Part shown: positions 9,926-23,060 of the stretch, in pieces
Layout of the letters: each line of letters begins with the position of its first letter
How positions within the stretch are numbered: the first letter of the stretch is position 1
Assembly: GCA_026075535.2 (NCBI GenBank)
Contig: AP026544.2
Span: 12,214,001 to 12,278,000, forward strand
Length of the DNA stretch: 64,000 nt
Direction of reading: 5' to 3'
Source of the DNA: Tricholoma matsutake
Lineage: Eukaryota > Basidiomycota > Agaricomycetes > Agaricales > Tricholomataceae
The notes under the pieces: model-generated
Told to the model about the DNA's origin: nothing
Database searches by the model: none
The model's input: the letters and a program-made list of their open reading frames with translations, nothing else
Position numbers and translations under genes: made by a program

Positions 9926-12900
9926 TCAGCATGGCAGGACCAAGTTCTCCTGAGCACAGGGGATTACGTATACGGTGCAGGTTGCAATACATGATCGACA
10001 TGTGCCAATGTCAATCATGTCCACAAAGTTGCCTTCATTCTCCATCTGCTGGCCTGTGGACATGCCATCATGATACCACACTGAACCAGATTCTGTAATG
10101 AAGCACGATGTAAAATGATCTTCAAGGTGGTACATCACACCTCTGAGTCTGTACATTGTGCGCTGTCCATCAGTTGTTGTAACTACTATCTTATCTGACA
10201 GAAATGTCCAGTGCTGTGACAGGTCAAATGCAATGATAGCAGGCACCTTTTCAAAAACATGTTGTCATTCAAGAAGAGACTGGCACACGTGGCAGCATGC
10301 TGCACACTCAATGGTGTGATTGTCAAGAAATGCCTGAATGGTGGGGCATTCACGTAACACTGTAATTTGGCAGCTGGAGGCAAGTGAATTTACCCTATCC
10401 TGTGGATGACCATTTGGGCAGTGTACTGATGATGATGTGACAGGATGACTTGTAGCTAAAAAATAATCTAGAATGTATTGAATTCCTGTGTATCTACCCC
10501 AACCAAACACTGCAGAATCAGCTCTCTGCAAGCGCCGTTGCACAAAATCATGGACATCTTCAAGACTATATGCAGTACCCCAAGGTCTAGTCTGTGAGAA
10601 GCTGTCAGAAATTTGTCCCAAGTATTCATGGTTGACATCTCTGAACTGGATAGTCCTCTGTGTTGGATCATCTTGCCATATGTTGTACAGAATAGACATG
10701 ACTGCGTCATACGCACAGCTATTGTTGCTCCACTGTGAGCCCTGAGGACTACCAGTTGGTGTGTGACCATTGGTTGTATTACTCAGGTCTGTCTTGCTCC
10801 TCTTTACTCTAGTTTCATCTTCCCTCTGTTCAAGTTCTGCACTAAGTTTCTGTTTTCCAAGGTACATTGAGGGCCCTGTGCCATCAGCTTGTACAAAGCA
10901 GGACTCTTTTCTTTTGGGATGGTTATTGGCAACCGGCTTAGAAGATTCCATGACTTTCCAATTGGCCCCAGTACCATTTGAGAAGTGAAATGGATCATTC
11001 TCTTTCCAACAAATTGCTTGATGAACTCTTGATGGCACATATTTGTCTCCCTTGATCAGACGGAAGGCTGATATTAAGTCATTTCTACTGTCGCCATTCA
11101 CTGCAGCTGGCAATTTTCGATTATAATGCAGTGTAGTTATGTCATCTAGCATCTCAAGCTCCCTAAACTCTTGTCGCAGTGCACCTGAAGCTCCACCGGT
11201 AATTTTATAGGCATCAAATCCCTGCAGAATTATGGTACCTGCTGCCGATGCACTCCTAGAAAGTGCTGTGTAGTACGATTGGTGGCTCCTTGCACTGGAA
11301 AGATCAACAACATTGAACTCTCTTGTTTTTCCTTGGGAGGTATAATCTGTAATAGCAAAGTTTGGGAGAATCTCAACTTGACTTCTGGAGATATTGATGG
11401 TTGAGTCATCTGGAAGAGTACATCTTATGTTACTGAGTGTTCTAGTCAGTGGCACAACATTTTCAGGCAAGTTGTCAAGTTGAACAGACTGCGGTGGATT
11501 CACTGATCTGACAAACAGTGTATCAAGAATACACTGACCCCTAGAACCCATAGTAGTCTGCCAGTCATAGACTACTGCATCTTGACCCTTGGTAATACAC
11601 AACTCTGTTGCACTATTCAGTTGAATAATCACAGGTAGTCCACGACAAAGGGAAAGCTTTCCAGGTATGTTGTTTGTATTACTAGATGGTGGCAAATCCC
11701 AAAGAGTCTTCTGGAGATCTGATGACAGGGAAGGAACCTGTTTTTTTCTAAAATTACGAGGCAATTCTTTTTATGTGAATGTTGTGCTCGATCATCTGTT
11801 GAGCTAACCATGTCTTCATAATAGAAACTACTAAGCTCTTGGTTAGTCTCAGCTGCAAATCTCTGTGAACCCAATTCGTTAATGACATCTTTTGGTAGGT
11901 TCAGGGGAGTAATTACTGACACATTTTGAAACTGTTTATCATTCACAGATGGTCTACCTTTAAGCTCACTGGATATCCTAGAATGCAAGAATGCAATGTC
12001 ATCAGGTGTGCATGCTTTGTATCGCATATTGCATAGTGCTTCATGCAGTCTGGCATCATTTAATGACTGAGTCTTTTGACACATGTTTTGATGCAGTATG
12101 ACAACAGTAGTTATCTGATGCCAGAGAGCCTTCTCAATTGCAGCTTCTTGGTCATGCAGACTCTGTGAATTGGAACCTACTGTTCTGCTGTACAAGGATG
12201 CATGTTCCTGCCCAATTGCAGGAGGTAGTTGAGCAAAATCGCCAGCAAAAATAATGTTCAGTCCACCAAAAGGTTCATCTACAATGTTCATCACCTGTGC
12301 AAGTCGTTTACTGATTCTATAAATGTCCTTGCAGGACAGCATAGACACTTCATCCATGAAAATGTAATCAACTCCTTGCAATCTCTGCTTTACTTCTGCA
12401 AGCTGCACATTTGGAGACTTGCCAGTAGAAAAATCATTTATGCCAAACATATAATGATATGTTGATCCTCCAAGCAAAGCAGCTGCACTGCCAGTTGGTG
12501 CTACAATAACAAATCAATGAGACTCCTTCTTCTGCTTGAAAAACTCCATTAGCGCTTTTAACACCTGTGATTTCCCTGTTCCTCCCATCAATATGCATCT
12601 TCAATTTTTCTGAAGTTGGATGACATGAGTGATTAGCAACTATATGGAATGCACGTTCCTGTTCAGCATTCAGTTGAAACATCTTTGCCACACTGTCCAT
12701 TTCAGTTCCCCAGTCAGGGCTGACACATTTTTTCTCCAGATAATCTTTGTCAACAACCTTAACACCTTGGAAAATCTTTTCACTGCATGACTTACTATTA
12801 TTTCCAAATGATGGGGCACAAGCAGTTCTACTATCTTGATAGCTTTGCATACAGCTCTCAATGATGGTTCGCCTTTTTGCTACAATCACATTCTTCCATT

Positions 12901-15900
12901 CAGATCCAATACATATGCCTGATACAGACTCATGGGGTGTTGAGTGGTGGCTGTCTGGGAGTGTTTCTGGTTTGACTGTAGTCCAACCGAGCCTGGTCAT
13001 AATAAGTTTGGTTATGGACATCGACTTCATTTGCTGCTGATATCGTTGACTTTGTTCAACTCCAACATCAATCTCATCAGCGGGCAAGTCTTCTATTGAA
13101 ATGTCATCCAGTTTATCTAAAACATCTGAGTGGTTCATTTCATGAGTAACATCCTCATCATTCATCCAACTGGGCACAGTGGTAGCTCCCTTCTTCATTT
13201 CAGACAAGAAATCATCCTTCTGGTCAAGACACTCATATCAGATGTTGAAATTCTTCATTATCTAATTCTGTTGGTCACTAAATGGATGAGCAACGAATGC
13301 TTCATCCCAAGAGGCATTTAGTGCTTTGAGAGTGGAACCAGATTGCCAGGGTTTGAACAAAGTTAACATGGTTGTGCAATAAAATTCTCTATCACCTTGG
13401 TCACATTGAGGGAGTGATTGACCTATGAAATTGGGTATGAATGGAGAGGAAAAACACTTCAATCCATGTGTAGAAACAAGGGGGTGTGATGCAGTAAATT
13501 CCATCATGCTGTTGGGTATTTTGTGGTCATCCAAGCCAGAACTATCATCCTCAGCAGGCTCCTGGTGATCAGCATGCTCTGCATTATCTAAGTCATCATG
13601 ATCAGATGGCACAGATTGTTTTGTGGGTTTTGCTGGAAACTTTACTCGCTTGTATTTTGATATCCAGTCATAAAGTGACATATTTTCCAGTTCAACAGGG
13701 CAGCAGACATAGTCATCCACATTTGAAATACCGACAATTCTTCCTTTGTGCTTCAAGATGGCAACTTTCTGTTTTTGCTCACCTGTGAGATCTTCATTCC
13801 ATGCACTTCTAACCTCCTGAACAAATGACTGCCAATAAAATGGGACAAAAAGATGGCTGGTATAGTGGTCAGGAAGGCCAAATAAGTACAAACATATCAT
13901 GGGTGAACCCATTTCCAATTTTGAACACATTGCATTTACCATTTTTGTCATGAGTTTCCTGGCCTTCTCATTTCTGCTCTCGGAGCCACCAAGCATCTCT
14001 GTATTCTTTTGAAATATAGAACGAATAGTGTCAAAAACAACATGTGTCTTCAAGCTCATCTTTGTGATGTAGTCTGAGACATACAGCAGGGTTCCTTTGA
14101 TTGCAGTTCCAGACCCAAGACTTGTAACATCGGTATTGCAGTGGAATAAATAGGACACTACAGGTGAGAAATTGTTTATCCAAGGCTCTTTTTTCTTCAT
14201 GTTGAGTGCTCCAGTGACTGGGTCAACCTGTGTTTCTGCAAAGGTCTCATGGGGAAAGCAGGACTTGCATTTATTCCACTTGTTGTCAAGACAACCTTTA
14301 TAAGACTTTGCTTTATTCTGAGTACCATCCTTGTTAATATCGCTTCTGCAGGTATGTATATTAGATTTAGATACTATATCATCAACGACACAAGCAAATC
14401 TCTCCCTCCATGCATTTAGTTTCTGGCATTCTTCACAGTTGTTGCACTTTGTAGCACAGGGCAAAGGTGGAGGTTCAGGAAGTGTCTCTGTTGGATCAAT
14501 ATAAACTTTGCTTTGTGTAGCATTAGACACATCAGTCAGAACATCCACCTGTGTGCCTGTTAAAAATTCACCTTGGGAAGCACTCTCGAGATATTCAACC
14601 ATCCGTCGCTGGAAATCAGATGTAGGGTCAATTATATGATCCCTTATTTCATCTGGAGTCAGGCCACCCTTAATCCAAAGCAAGAGATGAATATGAAGTG
14701 TAAGTCAACCTTGCTGTTCAACAGTACCATAGTATGCAGATGTATCTCCATAAAGGCCAGGGTGTTGAGATTTGACACCCAGCACATGTTCAAGGAACAG
14801 CTCTACCATGAAATGGAAAAACCAGGCACAAGCTACAGGATTATTTGCAATCAACCGATAGTGGTCTTCGGGAATTTTAATATCAGGCTTGAATGTTACA
14901 TCTTGGGAGGCATAGTATAAAGAAATAGGACTTTTGACATCGGCAGGAGAAAGTGTAATATACCAAAGTGGAGCACCTTGATGAGCTATCAATGACCATA
15001 TCTCATTTCTCATGTACTTCTTACTAGTGACCGAGCCTGAAACTCTACCACCTATATGGTCCAAGTCTCGAATAACCTGGAAGCAGTCCTTTTCCTCTTG
15101 TGTCAATGGCTTTATCACATCCCCCTTTGACATTTTGTCAACAATTGATGAAAGGACATCTTCATTAAGATCAAGAAGACGTTGTGCTATGTCATCAAAT
15201 TTTTTGGTCTCAGCCAACAGAAATCCACCTGTTGTACTGGCCTTGATCTGCTCATGACTGAATGCTACAAAGGGAAAGCCAGGGTCTTGCTGAAAATGCT
15301 TGTCATGGTACATGAGGAGGTTTCTTTTATGCTCTTTATCAGACAATGAAGCAGACCCAATGCCACCATGGCCATAAGGAAAGAGCCAAGGAAATAACTG
15401 TGGATATAGTCCTGGATTATCATATATAGATTCAGCATATGGGCTGCGCCCAATTGCAAGAGCCTTCCCTTTATTTGACCAGTACTGAAGAGCAAGTGCA
15501 TTTTGTGCATCAATTGTTTTTGTATCAAGCTGAGCACCTGTTAAACCATGGACAACAAAAGGACATTCACCAGTTGCAACTCCATCATCAACTTCATTGT
15601 CAAATGTGCTTGTACCTTCAGCAACTTTATTGGAGACCTCACAGCAATATTCTACAGACACAGGTGGAGAATCTTCAGGATAGCTTTTCAGATTATCATA
15701 TGATATGTCTAAGTCTCTGTAATCAACATGGTTCAGCTTCAACCACTCTAGTGCCTTCGCAACCTGGTTTCTTCTGATTAGAAGGGGTATGCATGACAGG
15801 TCTTGCTCGGTAGGTTTTGAAGGTCCTGTGAAAAGAATAGCAAGAACATTGTCCAACTCTTCAACAGGAGGAGGGAGAGTATGATATACCTTTTGAAGAG

Positions 15901-17125
15901 GTGATTCAAATGCAATAACATGGGCAACCATTTTTCTGAAGCCACTAGAAGCTACCTTGATGAAACAACAGTTGTGACGTATATGAGCAACAAGAGGTCT
16001 CTTGACATAATTAAGGTCTGACAGCACTTTTGGAACTTCACCAAGCCAAAGGTTATTAGCCAAAGCGAGGCGGGGTACCTTTCCTTTTCTAATGCTCTGT
16101 CAGCAATTATCACAAACTCTGTTACACTGGTAGTCAAGGACTGGTCCTTTAAATTCTGAAATTGGATCAGAGGGGGATTTGCGCTCAGTTCGAGTCACAC
16201 CTGGAGCTACCAGGATACTGAGCATAGTTTTTACGGCTTTCAGATGACTCAGATGAACCACTGGCACCAACTCACCACATACAGCACATCTGGATTCCTC
16301 CAAAGATGATGGTTTTGACTTTTCGCACCATTCTCTGATGATAGTCTCACTCAAGTCTTTTGTTAATGGTGGAGGAGGAAACACAGGAGATACAGTACTA
16401 ACTTTGGTTTCATCCTCTTTAAACCCTTTTCGCTTCTTCATGTTTCGTTTCACCCTTTCCTCCTCAGTTAGGTTTGCAAAAGCCTTTGCAGATTTCTTAT
16501 TCTTTTTATCAGAAGCTGGAAGTTGAGCTTCAAGAACAGAAATGTAAAGATTACAATTGATGCAGTTGTGGCCTTCAAAGGCTTTTACAAGTTCATCTTT
16601 GGTGAGACGCCAATGTGAGCTCAGAGGGATTTTGTGTATTCAAGAAATCTTCTGTACCATCTGCCTAGAAATATGAGGCACAATTTCTGTAAGGGACAGA
16701 TCAGCATGTACAGATCCATTCTGTACAGGATAAGAAAGGCACCCTATGTCATCTACATGATCCACATAATGAAAGACATGGACAGAGGACACCTGATCAT
16801 TACTTCTCTTAATAAATGAAGTGACAGCTGGGTGTGAAAATAGATATGGCCTTCCCCCACCAACAGAAACTATAGTTTTATCACAGCCATGTGGCTTAGA
16901 CAAAAATGCTTGTAGGTTCTGATGACTTACATGTTTCTTACAACCTTCAAAAGACAAGGAGTGAAAGTCAGTGATCGCAGACAAAATAATTTGTGACATA
17001 TTACTCGTCAACACCAGCAGAGTCATTCCATATACAACATGATGCCTACCATGGTGAGTGTAGACATGCTGCTGAGGGGGATACAGAGATACAGTAGACC
17101 AAGAAGCAGACAGCACAGAGATCAT
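9926..17125 (-). pseudogene. Helitron Rep-helicase (RepHel) with C-terminal cysteine-peptidase-like domain
   Basis: This was one long intronless reading frame encoding the rolling-circle replicase of a Helitron. From the N-terminus it has a cysteine-containing region (16.1-16.6 kb, CAVCGELVPV) and a DUF6570-like entry (RLALANNLWLGEVP, about 16.05 kb). The Rep nuclease follows, with the HUH motif TLHIHLLLW (14.67-14.70 kb) and the two-tyrosine motif YVSDYITK (14.06-14.09 kb). Then comes a Pif1-type helicase with Walker A GGTGKS (about 12.57 kb), Walker B MDEVSML (about 12.35 kb) and YTSQGKT (about 11.33 kb). The tail has NNSCAYDAV (about 10.71 kb) and YHLEDHF (about 10.11 kb), resembling the Cys and His boxes of a papain-fold deubiquitinase. 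Lesions: TGA at 16640, 16100, 14705, 13238, 12514 and 10265, TAG at 13262, and frameshifts near 12585 and 11770. Coding-like sequence continues upstream to about 17.6 kb. Confidence 0.87.
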
Positions 17126-18148
17126 AACTGTATAATCATGGCAAGAACATTGGTTTCACAAGAGTTTCAGAGCTATGCGATGACAGGTTGCTGAGATGTG
17201 GTGCAAAGGAAGGACATATGTGCGAAATAGTAACTGCCACAAAGGGGAACAGAGACGTTCCAACAAAGTCACAAAGACATAAGTACAAAAATTTGTAGCA
17301 GCACATAGAGCAGAGAGCAAAACCCGATAGTTCAAATTCAGAAACATAGAACATTCAGAAGAACAGACCAAAGAATCAGGATTAGCATCAATGATGTGTT
17401 GAATGGCAACACTTGACTCAAGGGCAGAGAACAGACACTTGTCGTCTCTTTGCTCAAGGACAAAAAAAATTGGCTCAAGAGACTGCACATGCAGCTCAAG
17501 ATGTTTGACAGTCCAGATGGAACTTTCCACCAGATGGACAGGGCAGACAGTCCCAAACAGGCAAGAGACATCAACAGTGGAGGACTGCCATTCGATAGTG
17601 CGAGGAAGGACACACTACTCATAAGTGGGTAAGCAGAGGAGTTGAGCAGGCATGGAAATTTACCCACAATGGCAGCATACCAACATTCCATAAGGGAAAC
17701 ATTGAGAAAACAGAACAACATGAGCACAGGAATCTGGAACAAGCACACACGCATGGTAAAGCAAGGAGCAATGTTCAATGTTCAATGTTCAAAATCAGAG
17801 CAAAAAAAACAACACAAAACAACATGATCATGTGATATATGTGACGCATAAGACATCGACATTGCGTCAACACCAACCAAACCAATGGGATTGACTGGTC
17901 ATAATAATAGAGACTGCACTGTTCCAAGGTACAGCTGTTTTGAAGGCCATCCTCAAATATCTGAGAGCTAGCAGCAAGGTGAAAAAACGGTTTTCAATGT
18001 GGCAATTCAGATTGCACAACACGAAAAACACAAAACGAGAACTCGGAAAATGAATATTTGAAATATGCTTGACCACCAGACATAGTAATAGTATAGTACA
18101 AGCGCTTGTACAGGCACACAAGAAAAATACACTAGGGTCCATGACACC
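17126..18148. other. Possible N-terminal extension of the RepHel frame, then spacer
   Basis: From about 17126 to 17600 the minus-strand RepHel frame stays open apart from a TGA at 17156. It reads as plausible hydrophobic and helical protein (for example ALESSVAIQHIIDANPD), so the true start may be here. From 17600 to 18148 I see nothing assignable. An (A)-rich, low-complexity patch lies near 17750-17830. Confidence 0.35.
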
Positions 18149-20708
18149 TCACTCGTTGGCTGGCAACGCCAGCAAAATAATGAACTGAAGGTTCGTCGAA
18201 AGATTGGTGTAGGTATGAGCCTCTTCGCCATTGCCACCAACTGTGCCACCAAATGTGTTTACAGTATACCCAATGGACACAAGCGAGTCAACAGGAAGAT
18301 CACACAGTCCTTGCTCATATAGAGGCCAGGTTGCAATCCTTGAAAAATTGGCATCGGAGTAGGTAAACTCCTTCTGACCATCAACTCGACCATCATAGAT
18401 AGGAACTAATAATATTCATGAAGTCACTACAAAAAGTATAACAGCCAGAAACACTCACTTCTCTCTGCAAATGTATGTGTAGTGACATAATCATCTTTTT
18501 GCTGGGTGGGCACAGGGCTGTGCATGACTGTAATGGGCCGAGACCCTTTTCTTCTTGGTGTGGAAGGAGCCAAGTTGGCTGTGTAGCATACAGATGAAAT
18601 AATCCAATAATAAAATGAAGAACAACTTACATGAAGATGCAACAGGAAAAAGAGGTTTTGGTCTTGTGGTAAAGGCGATGCCATCGGCAGACACAGAGCC
18701 TGCTATGGTGCTGAACTCAAACACAATGCCCAGAAATGTTGTATCACACCTGAAATCCTGATGGAAGGGTAAGATGGAGACTTTGTGAACAGCTTTGATA
18801 GACTCTTGTGCTCCTGAGACACCCTCTGCAACAATGGAACATTCGGAGATGACGCCAGTCATAATACAGACTGCGGTTGCAGAGGGATCTTTCACCTTGA
18901 GGCGACCACCCTCTTGAATGAAATCTTCTGGTGAAGCATGGGCTGGATTTATGAAGAAACCAGAACAGGTGAAAAGCAGTGCTTTTACCAAATGACTAAA
19001 TAAGAACATAATGGTTGAGCACCATGCAAGAAATGTCATAGCAGCAACATACAGAATTACACCGACACCCAGAAAAGACTCTATTTCATCCATAGTAACC
19101 ACACCCATCCCAGCACTCTTGACATACGAGAATGGTTTCACAAACCGATAAATGCTAGAAAGCAACACAAATTAGCAGTAGTATACATGACAACAATCTG
19201 AGGCATACCCAAGATCGAACAAATCCTTATAGAGTGGCACAAGCTGTGGGTCTTGCATGCTTTTCAGCATGACCAATGACAGATCCTCATCAATGCTGCA
19301 TTCCCTGGTAAGGCGATGGAAGCGCTTGGACAGAAAGTTATACATACTCAGAATCAGACTCAGCAGCCTCACAGGCACCATCAATGTCATCAACAGCAGG
19401 TGTACTATCAGCCACAATGACGTGGTTGTCCGGTTGACTGGAAGGATCGGTATCAGGCTCCCATGACACAGCACCAAGGAAAGGAGACATTAAAACATAC
19501 TCCTCGTCTTGGATATTTCTAGAAACAAGAAAAGAGAAAGAATATAAAGTGCCTGGTGTTGCAAAAGCTCCAACAAGATCCGGCTTACCTTGGCATGATA
19601 GGCCATTCACTCTCTGAGATTTCAGAGAGGGGAGAACTCGGCGCTTGAACAGCAGCCTTTTTTCTTTTGTTGATTGTCCTGAGATAGGAGCCAAAAGTCC
19701 AAATATGCAAACAACAAACATCGAATATGATACACACCCACGATCATGAACCACACATAGCACTGGTTCAGATGGAACAATGGCGTCAGTGGTATTAGCC
19801 TTACATTGGTCAGTTGGGCTTGCTCTACAGAATGCCAAATGAAACAAAACATCAAATATGAAAGCTACCACACTGCTTACTGAACAACACCATCTTCAGC
19901 ATACAATGCTTTCTCGGTCTTAATTTTAATACGCCTGATGGAAAAAAAAAGTGAGTAATGGACAAACAACAGGAAGATGTGTGTTCACTCTGGGCAATCA
20001 GTCGGTTGCTTCTTGACATCCGATTTAGCCACACCTGTCTTCGCACTTCGACTATAATTAACACGATATTCAGTGTGAATGTGACAGGAATAGCTCATAT
20101 TTTCAAAGAAACAAAGAACATACCAACCAAGTCAAGTCCTTGACAGGAGTATCAGTCTCGATCGAACCAAAAGATTTTTTCCTTGAAGCAGACTGAGACA
20201 CAGCCTCCATAGCAGCCAAGACCAAATTTCTATACAGCGCACGGTAAGGAAGTAAGTGTAAACCAGAGTAACACTGAGACTTACAAGACGGAAACAGGTG
20301 GAAGCTGTTCAAACTCGCGTGTACCAGGAGGTGGCGTTACAGAACCATGGCAACTATTTTTCTCTCGTCGTGCATCTTGAGCAACATCCCTAAAACAAAA
20401 ATCAACAAGTCAGAACAAAGCAGGAAGAAATGGATACAGTCATGTACATACACATGCTTTCTCTTGCTCGGAGTTGGTAAAGGTTCGAAAATCTCGCTGA
20501 CCAAGTAAAGTGAGGCTTTGGTCACAGGTAGAGAAACCAGACACATACATATCAGAATCGTCGTCGGAATGAACAACTTTTCACCTAATAGAGTGTTATT
20601 AGTGGGGAGTGATATAGCAGATAGATATAAGCACCTTGAATCTGCGTCAGGAGGCACACGTATCATACCAGACCCAAAAGCTCACCTGAGTGTTTTCTTG
20701 CCAGACAT
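18149..20708 (-). CDS. Spliced gene of unknown function inside the hAT-ended unit (gene B)
   Basis: ATG at 20706-20708 opens MSGKKTL, followed by a GTGAGC donor at 20685. A chain of small exons with good splice signals follows. It includes one with a basic PTPSKRKHV stretch (about 20.46 kb, a possible nuclear signal), Pro/Ser-rich ones (TPPPGTREFEQLPPV, about 20.3 kb; SSPLSEISESEWPIMP, about 19.62 kb), an acidic one (about 19.35-19.45 kb) and a helical one (FHRLTRECSIDEDLSLVML, about 19.28 kb). The conserved C-terminal half has SPEDFIQEGGRLKVKDPS (about 18.9 kb), then PIYDGR, DLPVDSLVSIGYTVNTFGG and NLQFIILLALP (18.15-18.4 kb), with TGA at 18149-18151. I recognise the C-terminal pattern only as a multicopy agaric family without a known role. 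Exon borders are approximate and no stop was seen in the exons I read. It diverges from gene C. Confidence 0.5.
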
Positions 20709-21874
20709 AGCAGTACAAGCGAGATATATAGAGGTGAGTTAGATATGAAAGCAGAGACGGGCAGACAGAATATTGGTGACAGAGCTCGTTTGCATCCAAG
20801 AATTTATTGAGCAGAGAATGAACACCTTCCTCAATTAGGAATAAAGATAAACTGGTTCCACAATAGCCTTGACACATGTCGTACATCGCAGGAAGAACTA
20901 GTCTTGCTGGAGCCAAGTGACAAGTCAATTGATGTCTATTCAGAAGGCATGTCCCATAGAATCACAGATGCCCACTGCTTTATTAGCATAAATGAATCAA
21001 TAAAAGTCTGCATCAAGCTATCGGATGAATGAACTTTTGCATAGCTGATGGTACCGTAGCATCATGCAGATCACCTTCAGAATTCTGAATACCTGTATGA
21101 ACTAATCGAACCACAAGAAGAGTATGCACATTTTGACACCCCACAGGAAGGGGAAAACATGGCTATGGTAAACAGGCATGAAACTGAACCTGTCTTCTGT
21201 GTCATCTGTGTCAGTGTTCAAAAGGCCAGGTGGACAGAAGAATTCTGAATAACAAAGCACATTTGGAGCATGTACCAAATCGAGTGAGGAAGCCAAACAA
21301 AACCGTCTTTCAAGTTGGGACCACTGTGGATCAAAGAAGGAAGTAAGCTATCAATCAGACAAATAGAATGCAAACACGCAACTGATAGTCGAATATCAAA
21401 TACCAAAAGCTCAAAACAAGTGTCAGCCAAACAAGGACCAGCACTCATGACAGACCATGAGATAAGCACAAATACAAGGAATTATGATACCTAAAAGACC
21501 AAGTAGACAGCTATTAGCATGATAAGATCTGTTTGGCAAAAGCTAACACACCAGTAATTGAAACCTGACGACATCTATCAGCTTGGCTTCTATACTTCAG
21601 TAAGCACAGATAAAAAATACACAGACACCATTGACACCAACAGAACAGAGCGGTTTCAGCAACATAAGATGGACAGCTTCTACAACATTGCAGGTGCTGG
21701 TAAGCATGCGAAAAGAATAGTTAATGATTATACATATTGACACAAAGATAGCGGATGCGCTTGAGAAGAGTGCAAGTCAAAACACTGAAGTCAAAGACCA
21801 ATGATTGGCAAGCCTGATGAAAGTGAGAGATGAAGTAACCTGCATGTCTGATAGCCAATACTGACCACACACAG

Positions 21875-22873
21875 AATACAGAGTGGCAGAGCAAGTTCAA
21901 GGTCAAACATTTTGAGGCACCACAGACTCTTCGGCTTGTGCACGACCGTGGAAATGACAAAACTGCTGAGGAGGCAGTCTTCTTGATACAAGGAGTGTTG
22001 TCTGGTAAAAACCTTCCCCCTGTCATCGACAAAATGAGGTGAGCTTGCAAAGCCACTGCCCATAAACACTGGTAAATGACAAGAACAAGAACAAACTCTC
22101 AGGTGCGCTACCTTCGACAGGGAGTCACTTTACTAGGATGCAGCACACCAACATTTGAAAATGCGCTAGATGCGGCACATGAAATATATGGCATATTTGA
22201 CCATGGCATAGAAGATGCGACACTTGAGAGTTGGACATTGGCCACAGTTCCTACAACACAAGGCAAAGCTCTCGAAGCTTCAAACAGATATCTTACAGCC
22301 AAATGTGACGCACCTGGGATGGACCCCATCCCAATTCCAGCTTCGATTGATCCTCATGGAATACTTGACAAGTTGGCTAAGGAAGGTTTTATCTATGGTG
22401 AGGAAAACAAAGTCCAAAGTCCAATATTATCAGGTCAACACCAGTGCAGAAGGGATGAAAAGGTAACATAAATTCAACATTTCAACAGTTGATAATACTG
22501 AAGATTCAAATGCCAAGGGTTGAAGCAGTGGGACCGCACATATTCCGAATCGGAGACATAGTTGAGATACAAGTATCGTTCATTGTTGTACCGCTCAAAG
22601 ACAAGAAGCACAAGATAATAGTTGTGCTGAGGTCTATTGCACTGTTGAATCCACATTACAGTCAGGTAAGAACACAATCGATGAATGAGGCAAAGATATT
22701 GACTGAGACTTGCCATACCATATCAGGAAGCATTGAAAGCCAGAATGCGCAAACCTGAGCCAATTCAGACAGTAACATTGAAGCACTGGGTAGGTTACAG
22801 AGATTACACAGACGATGAGGAACAAGGAGAAATGCAGATCGATAAGCACATTGACCAGCGCCTGAAGGAGTGA
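21875..22873 (+). pseudogene. Spliced agaric-family gene, unknown function (gene C), frameshifted
   Basis: The best-supported exons are 21875-22034 (GNDKTAEEAVFLIQGVLSG, LPPVIDKMR, donor GTGAGC), about 22103-22462 (VRYLRQGVTLLGCSTPTF, SWTLATVPTTQGKALEASNR) and about 22500-22663 (FRIGDIVEIQVSFIVVPLK, VVLRSIALL, donor GTAAGA). The last exon is about 22728-22873 (VTLKHWVGYRDYTDDEEQ, TGA). This matches a conserved agaric family whose biochemical role I do not know. A 7-bp tandem duplication (AGTCCAA twice, about 22411-22424) throws the frame after EENKVQ. Coding-like exons continue upstream to about 20.87 kb (for example IEPQEEYAHFDTPQEGEN near 21.1 kb), so the gene probably starts close to, and diverges from, gene B. 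Its last exon is duplicated just downstream. Confidence 0.5.
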
Positions 22874-23033
22874 TTGTGACCTGTAGCAATGTATTTGTAC
22901 TAGTAGCAGTGGCGAAAATCCGGAATGCGCAAACCTGAGCCGATTCAGACAGTAACATTGAAGCACTGGGTAGGCTACGGGGATTACACAGACAATGAGG
23001 AACAACTTGAAGGAGAAATGCAGATCGATAAGC
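22741..23033 (+). repeat. Direct duplication of the last exon of gene C
   Basis: About 110 bp at 22741-22852 recur at 22921-23033 with roughly 93 percent identity, both starting near AATGCGCAAACCTGAGCC. The second copy has an extra 6 bp (ACTTGA) and lies downstream of the stop codon, so it is probably not translated. Confidence 0.75.
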
Positions 23034-23060
23034 ATGTTGTCATGACCCTGTAGCACCATA

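Noticed and set aside
9749..9930. A Helitron 3' terminus (hairpin plus CTRR) at the end of RepHel
   Set aside because: The minus strand ends ...CAGCACTA before TTTT. No CTRR with an adjacent short hairpin was found in the right place, and the hAT-type ends explain the border better.
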